NCBI GenBank assembly: GCA_009937555.1
Contig: JAACFD010000153.1
Location: 1 to 5,153, forward strand
DNA from: Chlamydiales bacterium
GTDB lineage: Bacteria > Chlamydiota > Chlamydiia > Chlamydiales > JAACFD01
Direction of reading: 5' to 3'
Length of the DNA stretch: 5,153 bases
In this document: positions 1 to 5,153 of the stretch, in pieces
How positions within the stretch are numbered: position 1 is the stretch's first letter
Layout of the letters: every line of letters begins with the position of its first letter
Position numbers and translations under genes: made by a program
The notes under the pieces: generated by a model
What the model was told of the DNA's origin: nothing
The model's input: only the letters and a program-made list of their open reading frames with translations
Databases searched by the model: none

Positions 1-22
1 AAAATATTAAGTATTCTAAACT

Positions 23-51
23 TTGAAATTTAATACTATATATGCTAAACT
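23..51 (+). promoter_or_regulatory. Candidate sigma-70-type promoter upstream of rpsM
   Basis: Bases 23-28 read TTGAAA (five of six matches to the -35 consensus). After a 17-base spacer, bases 46-51 read TAAACT (four of six matches to the -10 consensus), which would put a transcript start near base 58, about 30 bases before rpsM. The first 89 bases are strongly AT-rich. Frames 1 and 3 carry short tails closing at 33 and 24 that do not look like a SecY or L36 C-terminus, so no upstream gene end is called. AT-rich DNA yields such matches by chance, and chlamydial alpha-operon genes are often read from an upstream ribosomal promoter, so this is a weak call. Confidence 0.3.
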
Positions 52-76
52 ACAAGGTTTAAAATCGATGAAATTT

Positions 77-80
77 GGAG
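77..80 (+). promoter_or_regulatory. Shine-Dalgarno GGAG that decides the rpsM start
   Basis: GGAG lies nine bases before the ATG at 90. It falls inside the longer reading frame that could begin with TTG at 75, so it argues for ATG 90 as the true start and against the five extra residues before it. Confidence 0.75.
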
Positions 81-89
81 TATAAACGA

Positions 90-464
90 ATGCCTAGGAT
101 TATAGGAACAGATATACCAGGGAATAAACGCTTAGTTATTAGCCTAACTTATATTTTTGGGATTGGTAACACATTAGCTGTAAAAGTAATTGAAGAGTTA
201 TCTCTTAACCCTGATATGAAAGCATCTGAATTAACAGAAGATCAAATTGCAAAAATCGGAACTCATCTACAAGAAAACTATGTAGTAGAGGGAGATTTAA
301 GAAGAGAAGTTAGTAATAACATAAAACGTTTGATTAGCATCAATTCTTACAGAGGTCAAAGACACCGAGTAGGCTTGCCAGTTAGAGGTCAAAAAACAGC
401 GACAAATGCGAGAACTCGTAAAGGTAAAAAGAAAACAGTTGCTGGTAAGAAGAAAGCTGTCTAA
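90..464 (+). CDS. rpsM: 30S ribosomal protein S13
   Basis: S13 sits in the head of the 30S subunit, contacts the 50S subunit through intersubunit bridges, and reaches the P-site tRNA with its basic tail. The 124-residue product starts MPRIIGTDIPG and has the family's helix-rich N-terminal half with the YIFGIG turn. It also has the VVEGDLRREV segment and the hallmark YRGQRHRVGLPVRGQ followed by TNARTRKGKKK near the C-terminus. Length fits bacterial S13 (about 118-126 residues). The start is ATG 90, since GGAG precedes it at good spacing; a TTG at 75 in the same frame would add MEYKR, which the family lacks. It is the first gene of the alpha-operon block, with S11 30 bases downstream. Confidence 0.97.
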   Translation: MPRIIGTDIPGNKRLVISLTYIFGIGNTLAVKVIEELSLNPDMKASELTEDQIAKIGTHLQENYVVEGDLRREVSNNIKRLISINSYRGQRHRVGLPVRGQKTATNARTRKGKKKTVAGKKKAV

Positions 465-494
465 ACAAACTAAAAATTAAAGAGAGGACAAAAA

Positions 495-899
495 GTGAAC
501 GCTAAAGCTGCTGTCAAAAAAACTGTAAAAGCAAAAAAGAAGCTACAAAGAAATGTACCTTCCGGTATTGCTCATGTAAAAGCTACGTTCAATAATACTA
601 TTGTAACTATTACTGATCCTGCAGGTACCGTTATAGCATGGTCTTCTGCTGGTAAAGTTAAGTTTTCAGGATCAAAAAAAACCTCAGCTTTTGCTGCTAC
701 AGTTGCTGCTCAAGATGCAGCTAAGATTGCTCAAAATATGGGAATGAAAGAACTTGAAGTTAACCTTAAAGGTCCAGGAGCTGGAAGAGAGTCTGCTGTA
801 AGAGGTTTACAGTCCACAGGCTTGAACATTACTCTTATTAGAGATCACACTCCAGTACCTCACAATGGGTGTAGACCACGAAAACGAAGAAGAGTATAA
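495..899 (+). CDS. rpsK: 30S ribosomal protein S11
   Basis: S11 is a platform protein of the 30S subunit that helps shape the mRNA exit region near the 3' end of 16S rRNA. The 134-residue product has a Lys/Ala-rich N-terminal extension (residues 1-19) followed by the family core: GIAHVKATFNNTIVTITD, SAFAATVAAQDAA, GPGAGRESAVRGL and the terminal HNGCRPRKRRRV. The Asn-Gly pair at residues 124-125 corresponds to the site where E. coli S11 carries isoaspartate. PRKRRRV, where E. coli has PPKKRRV, agrees with chlamydial S11 as I recall it. The start is GTG 495, with GAGGA at 484-488 six bases upstream. rpoA follows directly, with no rpsD in between. Confidence 0.97.
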   Translation: MNAKAAVKKTVKAKKKLQRNVPSGIAHVKATFNNTIVTITDPAGTVIAWSSAGKVKFSGSKKTSAFAATVAAQDAAKIAQNMGMKELEVNLKGPGAGRESAVRGLQSTGLNITLIRDHTPVPHNGCRPRKRRRV

Positions 900-933
900 G
901 CATATTAACACTTTTAAACTTGGGAGACCTTGA

Positions 934-2022
934 ATGTCTATCGTCTACGGCAAAATTAAAATGCCCAATAGCTTGAAAATCGAAGAAAGTACAGCAAGTG
1001 CAATCTTTTGTCGCTTTGTAGCAGAACCTTTAGAGCGAGGAGCTGGCCACACATTAGGAAACTCTCTTAGAAGAGCCCTTTTAACTTCAATTGAAGCTCC
1101 TGCAATTATTTCTATCTTCATTGAAGGTGTTAAGCATGAGTATATGGCTGTAGAAGGCATTATTGAAGATGTTACAAATATAGTCTTAAACTTTAAAGGA
1201 GCTTTACTTAGAAAGCTTCCTGATGAAGTTGAGGAAGATGCTAGAGGACCTAAGATCTTAACTAAAATGTTAAGCATTACTTCAGAAGATATTGAAACAT
1301 CTGGCGGCCAAAAGAAAATTACACTTGGTGATGTTGTTGAGAGCTCAAACTACGAAGTTGTTAATCCTGACTTACACCTTTTCACTGTAACTAAGCCTAT
1401 GACAAAGCGTGTAGAGCTAAAAGTTGATATTGGAAAAGGATATGTTCCTGCTGAAAGACATGTAATTGAAGATAAAGTAGTAGATGAAATCGTCATAGAT
1501 TCTTGTTATTCTCCTGTTCGTCTTGTAAATTACTTTGTGGAAGATACAAGAATAGGTCAAGATACAGATTATGATAAGCTTATAGTTGAAGTAAGTACTG
1601 ATGGCAGAATTACACCTGAGGAAGCTGTAACTTTTGCATCGCAAATTTTAACAAGAAATCTTGAGATTTTTACTGATGTTAAGCCTCACTCTCTAATTTT
1701 TGAAGAGGAAAAAGAGAGAAAAGAGAATGACAACAATGAATTATTTAAGAAACTTACACAAAAGATTAGTGAAATTGAGCTATCAGTTCGTTCAACTAAT
1801 TGTCTAGTAGGAGCTAATATTGCAACTATTGGGGAGCTAGTTATTCAACCTGAGTCTGATATGCTTAAGTTTAGAAACTTTGGTAAGAAATCTCTAAATG
1901 AAATAAAAGCAAAACTGTCGGAGATGGGACTAAGTCTTGGAATGGATTTATCATCTTATGGCATTAACTTGCAAAATGTTAAAGATAAAATGAAAAGCTT
2001 CTTGCAAGAAGAGCAGAAATAG
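934..2022 (+). CDS. rpoA: DNA-directed RNA polymerase subunit alpha
   Basis: Alpha dimerises to nucleate assembly of the core RNA polymerase, and its C-terminal domain binds promoter UP elements and activators. The 362-residue product has an N-terminal assembly domain with GHTLGNSLRRALL (residues 38-50; R46-R47 match the assembly-critical arginines) and GIIEDVTNIVLNFK, then the second half with VNYFVEDTRIGQDTDYDKL. A charged linker (about residues 255-275) joins it to the alpha-CTD. There R286, N289, C290, G317, K319 and S320 match E. coli R265, N268, C269, G296, K298 and S299, which bind DNA. It is longer than E. coli alpha (329 residues) because of an N-terminal extension and a tail of about 24 residues after the CTD, both chlamydial traits. 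ATG 934 has GGGAG at 922-926; an in-frame ATG at 961 is less likely. The stop lies 12 bases before rplQ. Confidence 0.98.
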   Translation: MSIVYGKIKMPNSLKIEESTASAIFCRFVAEPLERGAGHTLGNSLRRALLTSIEAPAIISIFIEGVKHEYMAVEGIIEDVTNIVLNFKGALLRKLPDEVEEDARGPKILTKMLSITSEDIETSGGQKKITLGDVVESSNYEVVNPDLHLFTVTKPMTKRVELKVDIGKGYVPAERHVIEDKVVDEIVIDSCYSPVRLVNYFVEDTRIGQDTDYDKLIVEVSTDGRITPEEAVTFASQILTRNLEIFTDVKPHSLIFEEEKERKENDNNELFKKLTQKISEIELSVRSTNCLVGANIATIGELVIQPESDMLKFRNFGKKSLNEIKAKLSEMGLSLGMDLSSYGINLQNVKDKMKSFLQEEQK

Positions 2023-2034
2023 AGGTTTAAGAAA

Positions 2035-2466
2035 ATGAGACACCGTAAGACAGCTACAAAGTTAGGTAAAAGTCCTTCTCATAGAAGATGCTTAATGGCT
2101 AACATGCTAAAAGATTTAATTAATAAAGAAAGAATTGTAACTACTGTAGCTAAAGCAAAAGTACTCAAAAGGTACGCTGATAAAATGGTTACACTAGCAA
2201 AAGATCCTTCTCTAGCATCTAGAAGAAGAGCTATTGCTAAGTTAATGGTTAGATACAATACACTTACACCTAAGCAAGCAAGGCAAGCTAAACAAGGTGA
2301 TCAAAAAGCCTATAACAATGATAGAACAGTTGTTTCAAAGCTTTTTGAAAATCTAGGGCCTCGCTTCAAAGATCGCCAGGGAGGTTACACTCGCATCATC
2401 AGAATGGGTAGTACCCGTACTGGGGATGGAGCTCAACTGTGCTTGGTTGAATATCTTGCAAGTTAA
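2035..2466 (+). CDS. rplQ: 50S ribosomal protein L17
   Basis: L17 is a 50S protein near the peptide exit tunnel opening and binds 23S rRNA. The 143-residue product opens with MRHRK and SHRRCLMANMLKDLI, continues with TTVAKAKVLKRYADKMVTLAK, and closes with FENLGPRFKDRQGGYTRI and VEYLAS, all L17 hallmarks. E. coli L17 has 127 residues; the excess lies in an inserted segment at about residues 71-93 (LMVRYNTLTPKQARQAKQG and following), which chlamydial L17 shares as I recall it. AGAGG at 2021-2025, overlapping the rpoA stop codon, serves as the ribosome binding site nine bases before the ATG. It is the last gene of the block, and a terminator hairpin starts five bases after its stop. Confidence 0.97.
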   Translation: MRHRKTATKLGKSPSHRRCLMANMLKDLINKERIVTTVAKAKVLKRYADKMVTLAKDPSLASRRRAIAKLMVRYNTLTPKQARQAKQGDQKAYNNDRTVVSKLFENLGPRFKDRQGGYTRIIRMGSTRTGDGAQLCLVEYLAS

Positions 2467-2471
2467 TGAAT

Positions 2472-2500
2472 AAGGCGCAGATCAATTCTGCGCCTTTTTT
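2472..2500 (+). terminator. Rho-independent terminator after rplQ
   Basis: The arm AAGGCGCAGA (2472-2481) is perfectly complementary to TCTGCGCCTT (2487-2496), giving a 10-bp stem with a GC-rich core and a five-base loop, TCAAT. The stem runs directly into a T-tract (2495-2500). This is a textbook intrinsic terminator, placed to end the ribosomal protein/rpoA transcript and to separate it from gap. Confidence 0.93.
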
Positions 2501-2583
2501 GTTGTAGATCTTTAATAAACACTCGTTTTTTTTTAAAGTTTCTCATAGACTGAAAAAGTAAAAAATAACTTAGGTGGTGTCAT
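2501..2583 (+). promoter_or_regulatory. rplQ-gap intergenic region; no clear promoter
   Basis: Because a strong terminator lies just upstream, gap probably has its own promoter here, but no convincing -35/-10 pair is visible. The stretch holds a run of nine T (2526-2534), an A-rich tract (2552-2567), and a Shine-Dalgarno-like AGGTGG (2572-2577) six bases before the gap ATG. Chlamydial promoters often depart from consensus, so one may be present but not recognisable by eye. Confidence 0.35.
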
Positions 2584-3618
2584 ATGTCTATAAAGATTGG
2601 TATAAATGGCTTAGGTCGAATAGGTAGGTTAGTATTAAGGGCAGCTTTCTCAAGAACTGATCTTGAGCTTATTGCTGTAAATGACCTAATACCTATTGAT
2701 CAAATAGCTTATTTACTGCGCTATGATTCCACACACGGTCTTTTCAATCATAACATAAGTGTTCAAGGTAACCATCTAGTAATAGATGGACACAAGATAC
2801 TTTATACAAGTGAAAAAGACCCGGCCAAACTACCTTGGAAAGATCTCTCTGTTGATTATGTAGTTGAAAGTACAGGCCTATTTTTAACAGAGAGCGGTGC
2901 TTCGGCTCACTTATCAGCAGGGGCTAAGAAGGTTGTTCTTTCAGCACCTGCTAAGGATAGCTCTGTTTCAACATTTGTTATGGGAGTTAATCACCATAAC
3001 TATGAACCAGAGTCAGATCATATTATCTCAAATGCTTCATGTACAACTAACTGCTTAGCTCCAATATCCAAAGTATTATTAGATAATTTTGGAATTGTAG
3101 AAGGCCTAATGACAACGACTCATGCAGTAACAGCGGGTCAAACGCTAGTTGATGGAGCTTGTAAAAAAGATTGGCGTGCAGGCAGAAGTGGCTTGCACAA
3201 CATTATCCCAGCTTCAACAGGGGCGGCAAAGGCTGTAGCTCTTTGCTTACCTGAACTTTCTGGAAAATTAACTGGTATGGCCTTTCGTGTTCCGCTAGTA
3301 GATGTTTCAGTAGTGGATTTAACCGTGAAGTTGGAAAAATCAACTTCTTTAGATGAAATCGAAGATAAAATCGATCAAGCAGCTAAAGGAGAAATGAAAG
3401 GAATTTTGCAAAATGCAAAAGACCCTATTGTCTCAAGTGATTGTATAGGAAATACTCACTCATCAATTTTTGATAGAAAAGCATCTATTGAGCTAAACTC
3501 AACTTTCTTCAAATTGATAAGTTGGTATGATAATGAAATGGGTTATTCCCATCGTGTACTTGACTTGATAAGCTATGTAGCTTCTAAAGATAAAGAGAAA
3601 CAAGCAGCAACAGCCTGA
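2584..3618 (+). CDS. gap: Glyceraldehyde-3-phosphate dehydrogenase (type I)
   Basis: GAPDH is a cytosolic tetramer that oxidises glyceraldehyde 3-phosphate with NAD and phosphate to 1,3-bisphosphoglycerate in glycolysis. The 344-residue product has the Rossmann motif NGLGRIGR (residues 8-15) and D34 at the end of the second strand, the usual mark of NAD preference. The catalytic signature SNASCTTNC contains nucleophile C153, and the general base H180 lies 27 residues later in TTTHAVTAGQ. NIIPASTGAAKAV, phosphate-binding R235 in AFRVP, and N317 in WYDNEMGYS are also present. The usual proline after DG in the adenine pocket is replaced by A192. A short Lys/Gln/Ala-rich tail follows the last helix. 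ATG 2584 has AGGTGG six bases upstream. The gene follows the alpha-operon terminator and probably forms its own unit, possibly with the two genes downstream. Confidence 0.97.
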   Translation: MSIKIGINGLGRIGRLVLRAAFSRTDLELIAVNDLIPIDQIAYLLRYDSTHGLFNHNISVQGNHLVIDGHKILYTSEKDPAKLPWKDLSVDYVVESTGLFLTESGASAHLSAGAKKVVLSAPAKDSSVSTFVMGVNHHNYEPESDHIISNASCTTNCLAPISKVLLDNFGIVEGLMTTTHAVTAGQTLVDGACKKDWRAGRSGLHNIIPASTGAAKAVALCLPELSGKLTGMAFRVPLVDVSVVDLTVKLEKSTSLDEIEDKIDQAAKGEMKGILQNAKDPIVSSDCIGNTHSSIFDRKASIELNSTFFKLISWYDNEMGYSHRVLDLISYVASKDKEKQAATA

Positions 3619-3627
3619 ATTAAGGCG

Positions 3628-3656
3628 TTGTGACTTAACAATTACTTGAGTAAGAT
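3628..3656 (+). promoter_or_regulatory. Candidate promoter between gap and the downstream pair
   Basis: TTGTGA (3628-3633) and TAAGAT (3651-3656) each match four of six consensus bases and lie exactly 17 bases apart. The near-palindrome TTACTTGAGTAA (3642-3653) overlaps the -10 box. The 89-base gap after gap has no T-tailed hairpin, so readthrough from gap is equally possible. Low-confidence call. Confidence 0.25.
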
Positions 3657-3694
3657 AGGGATTATAGAAAAATAAAGAATTTTAAATATTAAAT

Positions 3695-3702
3695 GGAAGG
3701 TG
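3695..3702 (+). promoter_or_regulatory. Shine-Dalgarno GGAAGGTG supporting a GTG start at 3708
   Basis: GGAAGGTG, with AAGGTG complementary to the 16S rRNA 3' end, lies five bases before GTG 3708. The ATG at 3693 in the same frame is preceded only by A/T-rich DNA with no ribosome binding site, and this motif would fall inside its coding sequence. This favours GTG 3708. Confidence 0.7.
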
Positions 3703-3707
3703 CACTT

Positions 3708-4595
3708 GTGGTTAACTTTACCCGAGAACCTATAATAGAAAGTATTATCACACCAAAAGAAGGGTGTAAACTAGTAGTTAGAAACAGTAAGGGAGTTGGT
3801 CAAGAAGAATATTTTGTAGACGCTTTAGAAATTGTTTCATTTGGTAATGCTTTATTTTACCGTTCAAATGAAAAACCAAAATCATTCTTATTACCTGTTA
3901 CAGATTATGAAGTCTTAGAGGTAAGGGATACAAGGCTAGTCTTAAAAAATATAAGTCCTTCACCAAGGCTTTCTAAGTCAGATCGTAATATTGCTAAAAA
4001 GGAACCAAGCGATAACACAGCTTCTTCTTTACCTGGCAATGTAGTTGAGGTTAGGCAAGAGAAGCGTCGTCGTCGAACTAGAAGAAAGAAGGATCGAGAA
4101 GAGGGTAGCAAGAAACCTGCAGAAGAAACTTCTTCTACAGAGGAAGCTGCTCCTGCAAAAGAAAAAGCTTCAAATGACAAGCCAGCTAAACAGGCACCTA
4201 AGCAAAGTTCTCAAGCATCTACAAAAGAAGAGGCTCCAGAAACTAAAGTATCAACAGAAGAACTGAAGAAGATGTTAGTTCCTCCTCCTATTTTAATTTC
4301 TGATACTATCTCACGTTATAAAGAGTATGATGAAGAGCAAGAGAAAGCTCAAAAGTCAAAAAAAGGCAAAGGTGGGAAGAAAGCATCTAGTGAAATGGTT
4401 GTAGAGTCTGAAGAGATGACACTATCAATATCAAATGATAGCGATACTTCTGCTGAGCCATTCACTAATGAAGATGTGGCCTCTATTAGCTTAAGCGAAA
4501 GGGAGCAAGCCATGGCTTTAGAGAATGATCCTGAAGCTAAAAAGCCTGCAGCAGTCACTCCAGAGAAGAAAGATGATCCTGATACTGAAGGTTGA
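3708..4595 (+). CDS. Uncharacterised protein: small N-terminal domain plus charged disordered tail
   Basis: I do not recognise a functional family. The product, 295 residues from GTG 3708 (300 if ATG 3693 were used), has two parts. Residues 1-82 look folded: alternating hydrophobic positions suggest a beta-rich domain, including CKLVVRNSKG, EYFVDALEIVSFGNALFYRS, KSFLLPVTDYEVLEV and TRLVLKN. Residues 83-295 are low-complexity Ser/Lys/Glu/Ala/Pro/Thr sequence, probably disordered. Within the tail are a basic block KRRRRTRRKKDR (119-130), a short hydrophobic/proline island MLVPPPILISDTISRY (189-204), a second Lys/Gly-rich patch (216-225) and an acidic end. No signal peptide or membrane segment is seen. 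It lies 89 bases after gap and 13 before the next gene. From memory, C. trachomatis has an uncharacterised gene (CT504) at this position. The layout resembles an RNA- or protein-binding scaffold, but this is inference only. Confidence 0.85.
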   Translation: MVNFTREPIIESIITPKEGCKLVVRNSKGVGQEEYFVDALEIVSFGNALFYRSNEKPKSFLLPVTDYEVLEVRDTRLVLKNISPSPRLSKSDRNIAKKEPSDNTASSLPGNVVEVRQEKRRRRTRRKKDREEGSKKPAEETSSTEEAAPAKEKASNDKPAKQAPKQSSQASTKEEAPETKVSTEELKKMLVPPPILISDTISRYKEYDEEQEKAQKSKKGKGGKKASSEMVVESEEMTLSISNDSDTSAEPFTNEDVASISLSEREQAMALENDPEAKKPAAVTPEKKDDPDTEG

Positions 4596-4608
4596 GGCTA
4601 GCTAAATT

Positions 4609-5153
4609 ATGCAAGCAGCTTTTAAAGAAGCTTCATTTAACCTACACTTTTCTATACCGAGAAAAGGCCAGGGAAGCCTCTCATTTACTACTGAAGCTAT
4701 AGTTTTTTCCCTTAAAGGCGAAGACTATAGCTTTAGTTATTCTGAGCTCAAGGATACCTTTTGTTATCATAACCTTATTTTTTTTACTTTTAAATCCTCT
4801 GTTAAAGAAGGGGTAAGGTACATTGCCTGCCACTCTTCTAAAGAGAGAGTTTCAGAAGTTAAATGTTATCTGAGTGAGCTTAAGCTAGCTAATCTTTCTA
4901 AAGATTCAATCTTCCACTGTCCCTCTTGTGGAATGGGCAGTAAGCAAGAGAGCTCTTCTTTAGTTTCATATTGCCCTCATTGTTATCAAATGTTTAGAGA
5001 GGGCACTAGTCTTAACTATAGCAATGGCCTTTATTACAACTTTACTCAAGAAGGAAATTTCACAGCTTGTGTAGAAGAGCAGTCTGATCGTTTATTAAAA
5101 AACGTTTCCTCTTACAAACTGACCTTCCTTGCTATTAAAGAGTATTTTTACCC
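4609..5153 (+). CDS. Uncharacterised zinc-ribbon protein, 3' end cut by window
   Basis: This open frame starts at ATG 4609 and has no stop through base 5153, so 181 residues are visible and the C-terminus is missing. An in-frame TAA at 4603 rules out an upstream extension. GAGG (4594-4597), overlapping the preceding gene's stop, is a plausible ribosome binding site, though its 11-base spacing is slightly long. Residues 1-95 look like a beta-rich domain (for example ASFNLHFSIPRKGQGSLSF and GEDYSFSYSEL). A zinc-ribbon follows: C104-P-S-C107-G, 14 residues, then C122-P-H-C125. A further region resumes after it (about 126-181). There is no signal peptide. I recognise no enzyme family. The 13-base gap to the preceding gene suggests cotranscription. 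From memory, C. trachomatis CT503 occupies this position. Confidence 0.85.
   Translation, partial: MQAAFKEASFNLHFSIPRKGQGSLSFTTEAIVFSLKGEDYSFSYSELKDTFCYHNLIFFTFKSSVKEGVRYIACHSSKERVSEVKCYLSELKLANLSKDSIFHCPSCGMGSKQESSSLVSYCPHCYQMFREGTSLNYSNGLYYNFTQEGNFTACVEEQSDRLLKNVSSYKLTFLAIKEYFY

Noticed and set aside
10..37. AT-only inverted repeat AGTATT/AATACT and repeated CTAAACT (16-22, 45-51) in the leader
   Set aside because: A six-base stem in AT-rich DNA and a seven-base repeat are expected by chance and show no further structure.
75..89. TTG start giving rpsM five extra residues
   Set aside because: The Shine-Dalgarno GGAG lies within this extension and the family begins with MPRI at ATG 90.
945..1277. 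Open frame of 110 codons on the - strand inside rpoA
   Set aside because: It lies antisense to a highly conserved gene, has no family resemblance and no promoter or ribosome binding site. It is a shadow.
1417..1644. Open frame of 75 codons on the - strand inside rpoA
   Set aside because: The Ile/Tyr/Phe-rich composition reflects reverse-complemented rpoA codons; no independent support.
2510..2538. CTTTAA/TTAAAG inverted repeat with a T-run before gap
   Set aside because: The stem is short and A/T-dominated and the real terminator lies upstream at 2472-2500; not called as a second terminator.
3905..4180. Open frame of 91 codons on the - strand in the uncharacterised gene
   Set aside because: Purine-rich Lys/Glu codons read backwards give Ser/Phe/Leu runs without stops; this explains the frame.
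4045..4266. Overlapping + strand frame of 73 codons, Lys/Leu/Gln-rich
   Set aside because: It is a frame-shifted reading of the low-complexity tail, with no start signal; not a programmed frameshift or separate gene.
4349..4558. Open frame of 69 codons on the - strand in the tail region
   Set aside because: Antisense shadow of the acidic low-complexity sequence.

Overview
This window is a core-genome segment of a bacterium of the phylum Chlamydiae. It is probably from a lineage outside Chlamydiaceae, but this rests only on protein divergence and AT-rich composition. The evidence is chlamydia-type protein sequence: RpoA with a long N-terminus and a C-terminal tail beyond the alpha-CTD, ribosomal protein L17 with an internal insertion, S11 ending in PRKRRRV, and the gene order rpsM-rpsK-rpoA-rplQ-gap without rpsD. 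All genes are on the + strand. No mobile element, CRISPR array, tRNA or rRNA gene was seen.

Bases 1-89 are an AT-rich leader with no recognisable gene end but a candidate promoter. Bases 90-2466 are the alpha-operon block: S13 (90-464), S11 (495-899), RNA polymerase alpha (934-2022) and L17 (2035-2466). Gaps are 12 to 34 bases and each gene has its own Shine-Dalgarno sequence, so they are probably cotranscribed. A strong intrinsic terminator at 2472-2500 closes the block. A 117-base intergenic region, including that terminator, leads to the glycolytic GAPDH gene (2584-3618).

The less ordinary part lies after gap. At 3708-4595 is an uncharacterised protein with a compact N-terminal domain of about 82 residues. 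A long, charged, apparently disordered tail follows, carrying an Arg/Lys block, a short hydrophobic/proline island and an acidic end. Thirteen bases later a further gene starts at 4609 and runs off the window. Its 181 visible residues include a clear two-CxxC zinc-ribbon motif, and it has no recognisable function. From memory, two uncharacterised genes also follow gapA in Chlamydia trachomatis (CT504, CT503), so this pair looks like a conserved chlamydial neighbourhood rather than a new insertion.

Functionally, the first four genes supply ribosome and RNA polymerase subunits and gap supplies central glycolysis. The last two genes are the only ones of unknown function and the best candidates for new biology. 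No obviously new multi-gene system is visible.
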